Under the pieces are notes generated by a model that searched no databases, was not told the DNA's origin, and saw only the letters and a program-made list of their open reading frames with translations. Both the position numbers and the translations under genes were made by a program. From NCBI GenBank assembly GCA_902363255.1, contig CABIZO010000020.1, positions 1-6,246 of the forward strand: a stretch of DNA of 6,246 bases. The letters are read 5' to 3'. Below, piece by piece: positions 1 through 5,411 of this stretch (within the stretch, counting starts at the first letter, position 1; each line of letters opens with the position of its first letter). The DNA comes from Peptostreptococcaceae bacterium. GTDB taxonomy: Bacteria > Bacillota > Clostridia > Peptostreptococcales > Peptostreptococcaceae.

Positions 1-17
1 TCAAAGCTGTTTTTCTT

Positions 18-23
18 TGTCAA
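18..23 (-). promoter_or_regulatory. -35 box of proximal rRNA promoter (P2), cut by window edge
   Basis: On the minus strand this is a perfect TTGACA. Exactly 17 bases remain before the window ends, so a -10 box at normal spacing would begin just outside and cannot be seen. It lies downstream of a complete promoter (80-108) in the same direction. Tandem strong promoters are typical of rRNA operons, and the window's right end carries a 5S gene on the same strand. That the downstream gene is a 16S rRNA is an inference. Confidence 0.55.
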
Positions 24-50
24 CAACTTTTTTCAGAAGTTTTTGTTGAC
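19..50 (-). repeat. Inverted repeat overlapping the P2 -35 box
   Basis: The arms GTCAACAA (19-26) and TTGTTGAC (43-50) are perfect 8-base complements separated by 16 bases. A further CTT/AAG pairing is possible inside with a small bulge. The left arm contains most of the P2 -35 box. RNA started at the upstream promoter would contain this hairpin. No U-run follows it on the minus strand, so it is not an intrinsic terminator. Its role is unknown; it could be a protein site or a leader RNA structure. Confidence 0.5.
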
Positions 51-53
51 GTT

Positions 54-74
54 TTGTCCCTGTCTCAAGGACAA
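54..74 (-). repeat. Inverted repeat at the predicted P1 transcript start
   Basis: TTGTCC (69-74) and GGACAA (54-59), read on the minus strand, are perfect 6-base complements with a 9-base loop. The predicted start of the P1 transcript falls at about 73-74, so the RNA could begin with this hairpin. A 5'-terminal stem could protect the leader or affect early elongation, which is inference. No U-tract follows. Confidence 0.45.
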
Positions 75-79
75 GTAAT

Positions 80-108
80 ACTATATCATCATATTAATTA
101 AGCGTCAA
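80..108 (-). promoter_or_regulatory. Upstream rRNA-type promoter (P1), sigma-A-like
   Basis: The minus strand reads TTGACG (103-108), a spacer of exactly 17 bases (86-102) and TATAGT (80-85). Each hexamer differs from the housekeeping consensus at one position. Upstream, at 109-200, is an almost pure A/T stretch with repeated A-tracts of 5-7 on this strand, as expected of an UP element contacted by the RNA polymerase alpha subunits. No coding region follows before the left edge, and a second -35 box lies downstream. Together these resemble tandem rrn promoters. The rRNA assignment is inferred. Confidence 0.7.
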
Positions 109-200
109 TACTTTTTTTAAACTTTTTTTAATTTTTTACTACTTTTATTGTTTACTCTTTTAACTTTTTTATACTTTTATTTTTTTATTTACATGTTATA
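109..200 (-). promoter_or_regulatory. A-tract-rich UP-element-like region
   Basis: Between the glutaredoxin stop codon and the P1 -35 box, the minus strand consists of A-runs separated by short T- or G-containing steps. The run nearest the -35 is seven A's (112-118). Such sequence is intrinsically curved and is the classical form of an UP element in front of strong stable-RNA promoters. Many spacers in this genome are AT-rich, so composition alone is weak evidence; the position next to a near-consensus promoter is what supports the call. Confidence 0.45.
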
Positions 201-205
201 TATGT

Positions 206-436
206 CTACATCCCTGTTAATTGCTTAATTCTATTCAAATCAAACCCAAGTACATCATGACCATCTATCACTATTACTGGTACAGATAAATATCCTTTTT
301 TTATTAATTCACGCTTATATTCTTGATTAGAAGATATATTATATTCTATAAATTCAATATTATTATGTTGAAAATATTCCTTTGCTTTTTTACATTGTAT
401 ACATGTATCACTTGTATATATTTCTACCTTTTTCAT
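206..436 (-). CDS. Glutaredoxin-like / NrdH-type thioredoxin-fold protein
   Basis: This 76-aa cytoplasmic protein has the compact glutaredoxin fold. The N-terminal strand MKKVEIYTSD is followed by the redox motif C12-I-Q-C15 at the start of helix 1. The cis-proline segment S51-V-P53 precedes strand VIVIDG, and the C-terminal GFDLNRI helix follows. Length and layout match the short glutaredoxin-like proteins (NrdH/YruB type) that exchange thiol-disulfide electrons; the partner is not evident. The start is supported by AAGGAGA (443-449) six bases before the ATG. It is divergent from the glycosyltransferase gene. No intrinsic terminator is visible after its TAG, so transcription may run into the rRNA promoter region. 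No clear promoter was found in the 166-base divergent spacer. Confidence 0.85.
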   Translation of the reverse strand: MKKVEIYTSDTCIQCKKAKEYFQHNNIEFIEYNISSNQEYKRELIKKGYLSVPVIVIDGHDVLGFDLNRIKQLTGM

Positions 437-472
437 TTCTACTCTCCTTAAAATGTTTATTGCCTTGTTTTT

Positions 473-501
473 TTGTCAATATTGTATTAGATTATTATTA
501 A
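473..501 (+). promoter_or_regulatory. Weak candidate promoter for the glycosyltransferase gene
   Basis: TTGTCA (473-478) is followed after 17 bases by TATTAA (496-501). The first hexamer matches consensus at five positions, the second at four. The spacer around it is so AT-rich that other -10-like words occur, for example TATAAT at 514-519, which has no good -35 partner. This is a best guess only. Confidence 0.22.
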
Positions 502-587
502 CTTTATTATTTATATAATTATCACAATAAAGTACTTTTTATATTACATAATTTTTTTTAATAATGCAATACGACTCTAAAATTTAT

Positions 588-593
588 AGGAGG
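588..593 (+). promoter_or_regulatory. Ribosome binding site that fixes the glycosyltransferase start
   Basis: A perfect AGGAGG lies nine bases before the ATG at 603. It lies downstream of an in-frame ATG at 564, which has no Shine-Dalgarno sequence in front of it. The later ATG also begins directly at the conserved N-terminal strand of the family, so 603 is the better start. Confidence 0.85.
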
Positions 594-602
594 AATTTTA
601 TA

Positions 603-1817
603 ATGCAAAAGAAAGTTTTAATAATGTCCGCTTCTACTGGAGGTGGTCACAATAGAGCGGCAAGGGCCATAAAAGAAGAATTAACAAATAAATCAATCAA
701 TGGGATTACAATTGATTGTGAAATTATAGATAGTCTAAAAATAGTAAATGGAACTATGGATAAGTTAATATCTAGAGGATACGAGAAATCAGCTAAATAT
801 ACACCAAAGGCATGGGGTGGTGTATATAAACTAACTGAAACTAGTTTAGTCTCAAAAAATGAATTCAAAGATAATCCTCTAACTTCTTTAATATCTAGAA
901 AACTAAAAAAGTTAGTCGAAAATAAAAAGCCAGATTTAATCATAGGCACTCATCCTTTTCCGATGATTGCACTTAGCACTTTAAAAAAACATTCACAAAT
1001 TTATGCTAATTCAGAATCAAGCACTTTTACAGAAAGCCTACATAGATACTATAAGAATTTAGATATTCCACCTCTTATAACGGTTTTAACTGATTATACA
1101 ACTCATTCTGCTTATATACAAAATGAAATTGATTATTATATTGCAGGCCATGAATATGTAAAAGAGCTGTTAATCGAGGATGGTATTGATAAGGAAAAGA
1201 TTAAAGCATATGGTATACCTGTTGAAAAATCATTCTTATCAAATAGAGATAGAGAAGATGTATTGTCTGAACTCAACCTAGATCCAAATAAGTTCACTGT
1301 CTTATTAATGGGTGGTAGTTTTGGAGCCGGTAGCATAAAAGATACGCTTACTGAATTGATTTCTATAGATAGAGATTTTCAAATCATTGTTATTACCGGT
1401 AGAAATAAATCTCTAAAAGAAAAATTAGAGAAAACTTTAGCTACTGAAGAAGATACTATAGATAAAAAAATATGTGTACTTGGATTTACAGATAAAATGA
1501 ATGATTTATTAGCTTCAGTTGATATATTAGTTTCTAAGCCAGGGGGACTTACCACTACTGAGTCTTTATTAAAAGAGGTGCCTATGATAGTTCCTTATTT
1601 TATTCCTGGTCAAGAAGAAGAAAATTTAGATTTTCTTTCTAACTGTGGTGCTTCATTGAGAACTTCAAAAAAATATACTCTAAGTGTTTTATTGAAAGTC
1701 CTTATTGATAATCCAGATAGAATTGAAATAACAAAAGAAAATATAAGAGCTATAAAGAAACTTAATGCTTCACAAGATATTGCTAAGTTAGCCTTTGATA
1801 TATTATCTAGAGATTAA
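603..1817 (+). CDS. MGDG synthase/UgtP-like glycosyltransferase (GT28)
   Basis: This 404-aa protein belongs to the monogalactosyldiacylglycerol synthase / UgtP family, which transfers sugar from a UDP-sugar to diacylglycerol at the inner membrane face to make glycolipids and lipoteichoic acid anchors. The N-terminal acceptor domain begins MQKKVLIMSAS with the GGGH motif (13-16). GTHPFP (115-120), VLTDYTTHSAY (161-171) and YGIPV (203-207) follow. The C-terminal nucleotide-sugar domain shows VLLMGGSFGAG (233-243) and the donor-binding SKPGGLTTTE (311-320). No transmembrane segment is obvious, so it is probably peripheral. About 25 residues (130-154) appear inserted between the HPFP and TDYT segments. 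It is the only plus-strand gene and is probably monocistronic, ending at a strong palindromic terminator. Sugar and acceptor specificity cannot be read from sequence. Confidence 0.85.
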   Translation: MQKKVLIMSASTGGGHNRAARAIKEELTNKSINGITIDCEIIDSLKIVNGTMDKLISRGYEKSAKYTPKAWGGVYKLTETSLVSKNEFKDNPLTSLISRKLKKLVENKKPDLIIGTHPFPMIALSTLKKHSQIYANSESSTFTESLHRYYKNLDIPPLITVLTDYTTHSAYIQNEIDYYIAGHEYVKELLIEDGIDKEKIKAYGIPVEKSFLSNRDREDVLSELNLDPNKFTVLLMGGSFGAGSIKDTLTELISIDRDFQIIVITGRNKSLKEKLEKTLATEEDTIDKKICVLGFTDKMNDLLASVDILVSKPGGLTTTESLLKEVPMIVPYFIPGQEEENLDFLSNCGASLRTSKKYTLSVLLKVLIDNPDRIEITKENIRAIKKLNASQDIAKLAFDILSRD

Positions 1818-1820
1818 AAT

Positions 1821-1852
1821 AAGCGTATGAAAATTTAAATTTTCATACGCTT
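1821..1852. terminator. Bidirectional terminator: 32-bp perfect palindrome
   Basis: AAGCGTATGAAAATTT (1821-1836) is followed directly by its exact reverse complement (1837-1852). The RNA would form a stem of about 14 bp around a minimal loop. On the plus strand it ends in TTTTATTTT, four bases after the glycosyltransferase stop. On the minus strand TTATTTTAAT follows the stem, a weaker U-tract. It sits between convergent stop codons and likely ends both transcripts. Confidence 0.85.
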
Positions 1853-1860
1853 TTATTTTC

Positions 1861-2079
1861 TTAATATGGTTCGTAAAAATCTTCTTCATAGTCATATTGG
1901 TAGTTTTTATAATTATTCCTAAATGCTCCACTATTACTACTCTTATTTAGATATTTTTTACTCTTCTTATTTCCTAATAAATCCTTATCGATACTTTTAG
2001 CTTTATCTTTTGATTTAATTTTTTTCTCGTGCTTTTCCTTCATTGCATTATGTTCTTCTAAGTTCATAGTCGTTTTCAT
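1861..2079 (-). CDS. Small unknown protein, Lys-rich with Tyr/acidic tail
   Basis: This 72-aa protein has no family I recognise. Residues 9-45 are strongly basic, lysine-rich and mostly hydrophilic (EKHEKKIKSKDK and similar). A short Ser/Asn linker follows, and the C-terminus is rich in tyrosine and acidic residues (YQYDYEEDFYEPY). It has no signal peptide, membrane segment or cysteine, and may be largely disordered. The gene looks real: AGGGGTG (2084-2090) lies four bases before the ATG, a consensus promoter lies upstream (2116-2143), and a terminator follows the stop at 1861. It occupies roughly the place of yaaL downstream of recR in Bacillus, but by eye it does not resemble YaaL. An internal ATG at codon 5 lacks a ribosome binding site. 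Function unknown. Confidence 0.7.
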   Translation of the reverse strand: MKTTMNLEEHNAMKEKHEKKIKSKDKAKSIDKDLLGNKKSKKYLNKSSNSGAFRNNYKNYQYDYEEDFYEPY

Positions 2080-2115
2080 ACTACACCCCTATAAAATTAT
2101 TTAATAATTACTATA

Positions 2116-2143
2116 ATTATATAATACAAATTATTTTTGTCAA
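2116..2143 (-). promoter_or_regulatory. Consensus sigma-A promoter of the 72-aa gene
   Basis: The minus strand reads a perfect TTGACA (2138-2143), a 16-base spacer (2122-2137) and a perfect TATAAT (2116-2121). The predicted start is near 2109, giving a leader of about 30 bases that contains the ribosome binding site. It lies just after the recR terminator, so the 72-aa gene is transcribed separately and probably strongly. Confidence 0.8.
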
Positions 2144-2182
2144 TAAATTACCTTTGTAATTATCTTTTTTTCTAACATAAAT

Positions 2183-2208
2183 AAAAACCAAGGTAAAACC
2201 TTGGTTTT
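2183..2208 (-). terminator. Intrinsic terminator of the dnaX–ybaB–recR operon
   Basis: AAAACCAAGG and CCTTGGTTTT form a perfect 10-bp stem (2184-2193 with 2199-2208) around a 5-base loop. TTTTTATTT follows the GG-containing arm on the minus strand. The upstream arm shares bases with the recR TAA stop codon (2207-2209), leaving no spacer. It could partly work in the plus direction too, but no plus-strand gene reads toward it here. Confidence 0.85.
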
Positions 2209-2806
2209 ATATTTCTCTTCTACCTTCTAACGCCTTTGAAATAGTTACTTCATCAGCATATTCTAAGTCACCACCTACAGGTAAACCATGAGCTATTCTT
2301 GTAACCTTTATTCCCATAGGTTTAACAAGTCTTGATATGTACATAGCTGTAGCTTCACCCTCTATAGTTGGGTTGGTAGCCATTATTAGTTCTTTTACAT
2401 CTTGATTAGCTAATCTAGTAATCAGTTCTCTAATTCTTATCATATCAGGTCCTATACCATCCATTGGTGATATAACTCCATGTAATACATGATATTGGCC
2501 TTTAAACTCTTTGGTTCTCTCCATAGCAGCAACATCTCTTGGATCTTCTACTACACATATAATACTAGCATCTCTATTTTTATTAGAACACATACTGCAT
2601 GTTTCTTGATCTGATATGTTACAACAAACAGAACAGTATTTTATTTCTCTTTTTGCATCTAATATAGCTTTTGATAAAGATTCTACATCATTACTGTTCA
2701 TATTTATAACATGAAAAGCTAATCTTTGTGCTGTTTTTCTTCCTACTCCAGGTAGTTTAGAAAATTCCTCTATAAGCCTATTAATAGGCTCTGTATAAAT
2801 TTGCAT
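2207..2806 (-). CDS. recR: Recombination mediator protein RecR
   Basis: RecR works with RecF and RecO to load RecA at single-strand gaps. The 199-aa product, close to the roughly 198 aa usual for the family, shows the domains in order: helix-hairpin-helix LPGVGRKTAQRLA (18-30); a zinc finger with C58, C61, C70 and C73 plus an unusual adjacent C62; a Toprim domain from about 80 containing VVEDPRD (85-91) and ATNPTIEGEATA (143-154); and the conserved end GLPVGGDLEYADEVT (174-188). I start it at ATG 2806, because AGGTGA (2812-2817) is five bases upstream and MQIYTEPI matches the family's N-terminus. An in-frame GTG at 2815 would add MIN but overlaps that binding site. It lies 12 bases after ybaB, clearly in the same operon. 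Confidence 0.96.
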   Translation of the reverse strand: MQIYTEPINRLIEEFSKLPGVGRKTAQRLAFHVINMNSNDVESLSKAILDAKREIKYCSVCCNISDQETCSMCSNKNRDASIICVVEDPRDVAAMERTKEFKGQYHVLHGVISPMDGIGPDMIRIRELITRLANQDVKELIMATNPTIEGEATAMYISRLVKPMGIKVTRIAHGLPVGGDLEYADEVTISKALEGRREI

Positions 2807-2811
2807 ATTTA

Positions 2812-2817
2812 TCACCT
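2812..2817 (-). promoter_or_regulatory. Ribosome binding site that fixes the recR start
   Basis: AGGTGA follows the ybaB stop codon after one base and lies five bases before ATG 2806. The alternative GTG start at 2815 is part of this same site and would have no usable Shine-Dalgarno sequence of its own. The position suggests coupled translation of ybaB and recR. Confidence 0.7.
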
Positions 2818-2818
2818 A

Positions 2819-3157
2819 CTAGAATAATCCTGGAATATTCATTCCTCCAGTAACCTTACTCATTTGACTTTGTTGCATATCATCAACTTTTCTTAAAGCT
2901 TCATTAACTGCACTTAATACTAAGTCTTGTAACATTTCTATGTCATCTGGATCAACTACTTCTGGTTTTATAGCTATATCTATAACTTCTTTTTTACCAT
3001 TAACCTTAACTGTAACAGCTCCACCACCTACTGAAGCCTCTACTTCTTTAGCTTCTAACTCTTCTTGCATTTTTTGCATGTTTTCTTGCATTTTTTGAGC
3101 TTGCTTTAATATGTTATTCATGTTTCCTGGCATTCCACCAAATCCTTTTTTAGCCAT
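2819..3157 (-). CDS. ybaB: YbaB/EbfC family nucleoid-associated protein
   Basis: This 112-aa protein has the YbaB/EbfC signature. A Gly/Met-rich start (KKGFGGMPGNMN) leads to a long amphipathic helix rich in Gln, Met and Glu (about 14-40). The conserved VEASVGGGAVTVKVNGKKEV strand region (39-58), IKPEVVDPDDIEMLQDLVLSAVNEAL (63-88) and a short tail ending GGMNIPGLF follow. Family members form dimers with tweezer-like helices that bind DNA and are found in the nucleoid; the precise role is unsettled. AAGGAGG (3169-3175) lies 11 bases before the ATG. Position between dnaX and recR is the classic bacterial arrangement (yaaK in Bacillus). The 64-base gap to dnaX has no terminator, so the genes are probably co-transcribed. 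Confidence 0.95.
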   Translation of the reverse strand: MAKKGFGGMPGNMNNILKQAQKMQENMQKMQEELEAKEVEASVGGGAVTVKVNGKKEVIDIAIKPEVVDPDDIEMLQDLVLSAVNEALRKVDDMQQSQMSKVTGGMNIPGLF

Positions 3158-3221
3158 CTTATATATTTCCTCCTTAAATTTCTGATTTTATATTATAATA
3201 TAATTTTTATCATTTATTATA

Positions 3222-4859
3222 TTATTTTTCAATACTGTCTTTTACCTCTAATATATTTTCATCTACTATACCTTTAAGTATTTCTTCTCCTTCATCACTT
3301 TTGCTACTTGTTTCTTCTAAGCTCATATTTGCAATTTCAGATTTTAGATATATTTTTAAATGAAAACTTCTATTTAATACTTCTCTTATAACTTGTTCTA
3401 CATATTTTATAGTTTCTTCTGAACTAAGCCTAGATCTTGCAAAAGAGAAATTATCATTAAATATTATAAATAAAGCACTTTCTTTTACATAGAAACTGCT
3501 AACTTCTTTTAAAAGCGCATATATGCTTGGTTTTTTATCATCTTTTATTTTTTGGATTATTTTTTTCCATGATGCTTCCACAAGCTTAACATCTTCACTC
3601 TTCACTTCTTCGTATATTATATTTTGGTCTTCGTCTTTATTATTAGTTTCTGTAACTTCTGGTTTTAAATTATCTTGAGGCTCGTCCTGAACTGTAACTA
3701 CCTTTATATTTCCACTTTCTATTATATGCTCTAAATTTTCAATTCTTTTAATTAAAGCTTCTTTACTTTCATCAAACATAGGTTGTGCTATTTTCATCAT
3801 AGTTACTTCAGCTAATATTCTCGTATTCGAAGAAAATTTCATTGAATCCTGCGTCTCTGATAGTATATTTAATATTCTTATGAGATCATTTATATTAATT
3901 GTTTTAGCTTGTTTCTTTAATAGTTCTATACTTTCTTCTGGTAATGATATAATTTCATCAAGATCTTTTGATACCTTACACACCATTAAGTTTCTAAAAT
4001 GATCTATTAAATCATTTATTAAATTTCGTATATCTTTTCCCCAAATAATAAATTCATTTAATATTTGAAGCGATTTCTTAGTATTTTCATCTATAATAGC
4101 TTGAGATAATTCAAATAATTCATCAATATTTACAGTTCCTAATAATTCAATTACATCATTGTACTCTATTTTTTCATTTCCAAATGACATACACTGATCC
4201 AGTATACTTAAAGCATCCCTCAATGCACCTTGCGAGTTTCGTGCTATTAAACTTAGCGCCTTTTCTTCTGCTTGAATATTTTCTTTTTCACATATGTAAG
4301 CCATTCTGTTTGCAATATCTCTTGATGATACTCTTTTAAAATCAAATCTTTGACATCTAGATAATATAGTTGCAGGTATCTTATGTGGCTCTGTTGTAGC
4401 CAATATAAAAATTACATATGATGGAGGTTCCTCTAAAGTTTTTAATAAAGCATTAAAAGCACCCTGAGATAGCATATGCACTTCGTCTATAATGTAAACT
4501 TTATACTTCGCTTTTGAAGGAGTATATTTTACACTTTCTCTTAACTCTCTTATATCATCTACACTATTATTTGACGCTGCATCTATTTCTACTATATCCA
4601 TGATATTGTCATTCAATGTATCTACACATATTTCACACTCATTACATGGTTCTTCGTTATTAGGATTTAAACAATTCACCGCTCTAGCAAATATTTTTGC
4701 TGTAGATGTTTTACCAGTACCTCTAGTTCCAGAAAATAAATATGCATGTCCTATATTATTATTTTTTATTTGATTTTTTAAAGTCTTTACTATATGTTCT
4801 TGCCCTACTACATCTTCAAATGTTTTAGGTCTATATACTCTATACAACGCTTTATGCAT
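3222..4859 (-). CDS. dnaX: DNA polymerase III subunit tau/gamma (DnaX)
   Basis: DnaX is the ATPase motor of the clamp loader, which places the beta sliding clamp on primed DNA and tethers polymerase and helicase. The 545-aa protein is near the Bacillus size. It shows Walker A GTRGTGKT (44-51), zinc ligands C63, C72, C75 and C78, Walker B VYIIDEVHML (121-130), the ATTEP sensor region (154-158) and the SRC arginine-finger motif (167-169). An acidic linker spans about 390-430 and a tau-specific C-terminal domain runs from about 430. AAGGAG, within 4868-4874, precedes the ATG by eight bases. It is the first gene of dnaX–ybaB–recR; the promoter must lie in 4860-4986, but no hexamer pair stands out. 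An A7 run at codons 432-434 could yield a shorter gamma-like form (see findings). Confidence 0.97.
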   Translation of the reverse strand: MHKALYRVYRPKTFEDVVGQEHIVKTLKNQIKNNNIGHAYLFSGTRGTGKTSTAKIFARAVNCLNPNNEEPCNECEICVDTLNDNIMDIVEIDAASNNSVDDIRELRESVKYTPSKAKYKVYIIDEVHMLSQGAFNALLKTLEEPPSYVIFILATTEPHKIPATILSRCQRFDFKRVSSRDIANRMAYICEKENIQAEEKALSLIARNSQGALRDALSILDQCMSFGNEKIEYNDVIELLGTVNIDELFELSQAIIDENTKKSLQILNEFIIWGKDIRNLINDLIDHFRNLMVCKVSKDLDEIISLPEESIELLKKQAKTININDLIRILNILSETQDSMKFSSNTRILAEVTMMKIAQPMFDESKEALIKRIENLEHIIESGNIKVVTVQDEPQDNLKPEVTETNNKDEDQNIIYEEVKSEDVKLVEASWKKIIQKIKDDKKPSIYALLKEVSSFYVKESALFIIFNDNFSFARSRLSSEETIKYVEQVIREVLNRSFHLKIYLKSEIANMSLEETSSKSDEGEEILKGIVDENILEVKDSIEK

Positions 4860-4986
4860 ATTTACATCTCCTTCAAAACTATTTTTACTTTTATCAAAAA
4901 TCTATCTATAATTTTTTCCAATCCATATACATTTATATCATATATTTTATAATAAATAAAAATATTTTTTAATTATTTTTATGTAC

Positions 4987-5010
4987 AAAAAAATCCCTAT
5001 TAAAGGGATT
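4987..5010 (-). terminator. Intrinsic terminator after the SRP RNA
   Basis: AATCCCT (4992-4998) and AGGGATT (5004-5010) pair perfectly around a 5-base loop. The minus strand continues into a run of seven T's overlapping the last arm (4987-4993). It lies 18 bases beyond the SRP RNA 3' end and is the only clear terminator for the tadA–tRNA-Ser–ffs unit. It separates that unit from dnaX. Confidence 0.9.
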
Positions 5011-5027
5011 ATTATATTTATATATAA

Positions 5028-5299
5028 ATGCTGTACACCATCTATTGATTAATACTTCACAGACGTTACCAAAACAGTTAGCTCAACCTAGGCACTCCTA
5101 TGTCACATGCAAGGAATCACTTACCGCTGCTTCCTTCCGGATCTGACGGGGTTCATGAGCTTACATTGCACAGGACCTAAGCATCAACACCACTTATTCT
5201 GGGCAGCTCTACAAAGTAAAAACCTCTAGATGGAATTCAATCCTGCTATAGCGGATTGCAGGTTACAGGGCACCGCTACCTCCCCATCTAGTACAGCAA
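5028..5299 (-). ncRNA. ffs: Signal recognition particle RNA, large Bacillus/Clostridia type
   Basis: This RNA of about 272 nt is the scaffold of the signal recognition particle, which with Ffh delivers nascent membrane and secreted proteins to the translocon. Its ends pair (TGCTGTAC at the 5' end with GTACAGCA at the 3' end), as in the roughly 270-nt Bacillus RNA. The 5' part has the Alu-domain signature GGGGAGGTAGCGGTGCCCTG. The Ffh-binding domain (about 5121-5153) has the conserved TCCGGAAGGAAGCAGCGG core with the GGAA tetraloop at 5135-5138 and the asymmetric internal loops around it. Only 22 bases separate it from the upstream tRNA-Ser, too few for a full promoter, so it is probably cut from a longer precursor. 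End positions are judged from pairing and may be off by a few bases. Confidence 0.95.
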
Positions 5300-5321
5300 A
5301 ATTACAACCATATTTATTTTT

Positions 5322-5411
5322 TGGCGGAGAGAGTGGGATTTGAACCCACGATACGTTTTACCGCATACTCACTTTCCAGGCGAGCGCCTTCGACCCCTCG
5401 ACCATCTCTCC
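5322..5411 (-). tRNA. tRNA-Ser(GGA), CCA encoded
   Basis: This 90-nt class II tRNA reads serine codons UCC and UCU. The acceptor arms GGAGAGA and TCTCTCC pair, followed by discriminator G and an encoded CCA (5322-5324). The anticodon stem CTCGC/GTGAG encloses loop CTGGAAA, giving anticodon GGA at 5375-5377. The T loop is GGTTCAAATCC, and a long variable arm (stem ATGCG/CGTAT) confirms a serine-type tRNA. Its first base directly follows the tadA stop codon with no spacer, so it must be transcribed from within or upstream of tadA, and its 5' end must be released by RNase P from a message-containing precursor. No promoter or terminator separates it from ffs. Confidence 0.96.

Noticed and set aside
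191..205. Inverted repeat ACAT…ATGT just after the glutaredoxin stop as a terminator
   Set aside because: The stem is only four A/T-rich pairs and is followed by A's, not T's, on the gene's strand.
474..479. Perfect minus-strand TTGACA before the glutaredoxin gene
   Set aside because: At 16-18 bases spacing the -10 would be ACATTT-like, and the start would fall on the ribosome binding site. No plausible promoter results.
564..602. Upstream ATG giving a 417-aa glycosyltransferase
   Set aside because: It has no Shine-Dalgarno sequence, and the extra 13 residues contain the AGGAGG that serves ATG 603. The family's conserved N-terminal strand starts at 603.
647..949. Minus-strand 100-codon open frame
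   Set aside because: It lies entirely antisense to the clearly coding glycosyltransferase and has no recognisable domain or good ribosome binding site.
1136..1336. Minus-strand 66-codon open frame
   Set aside because: It is antisense to the glycosyltransferase and is a frame shadow.
3188..3203. 16-bp palindrome TTATATTATAATATAA between dnaX and ybaB
   Set aside because: It is entirely A/T, has low stability and no U-tract. In a spacer of this composition it may be chance, so it is not called a terminator or operator.
4860..4986. Promoter for dnaX
   Set aside because: One must exist because a terminator lies upstream, but several weak -10-like words are present with no convincing -35, so no specific call is made.
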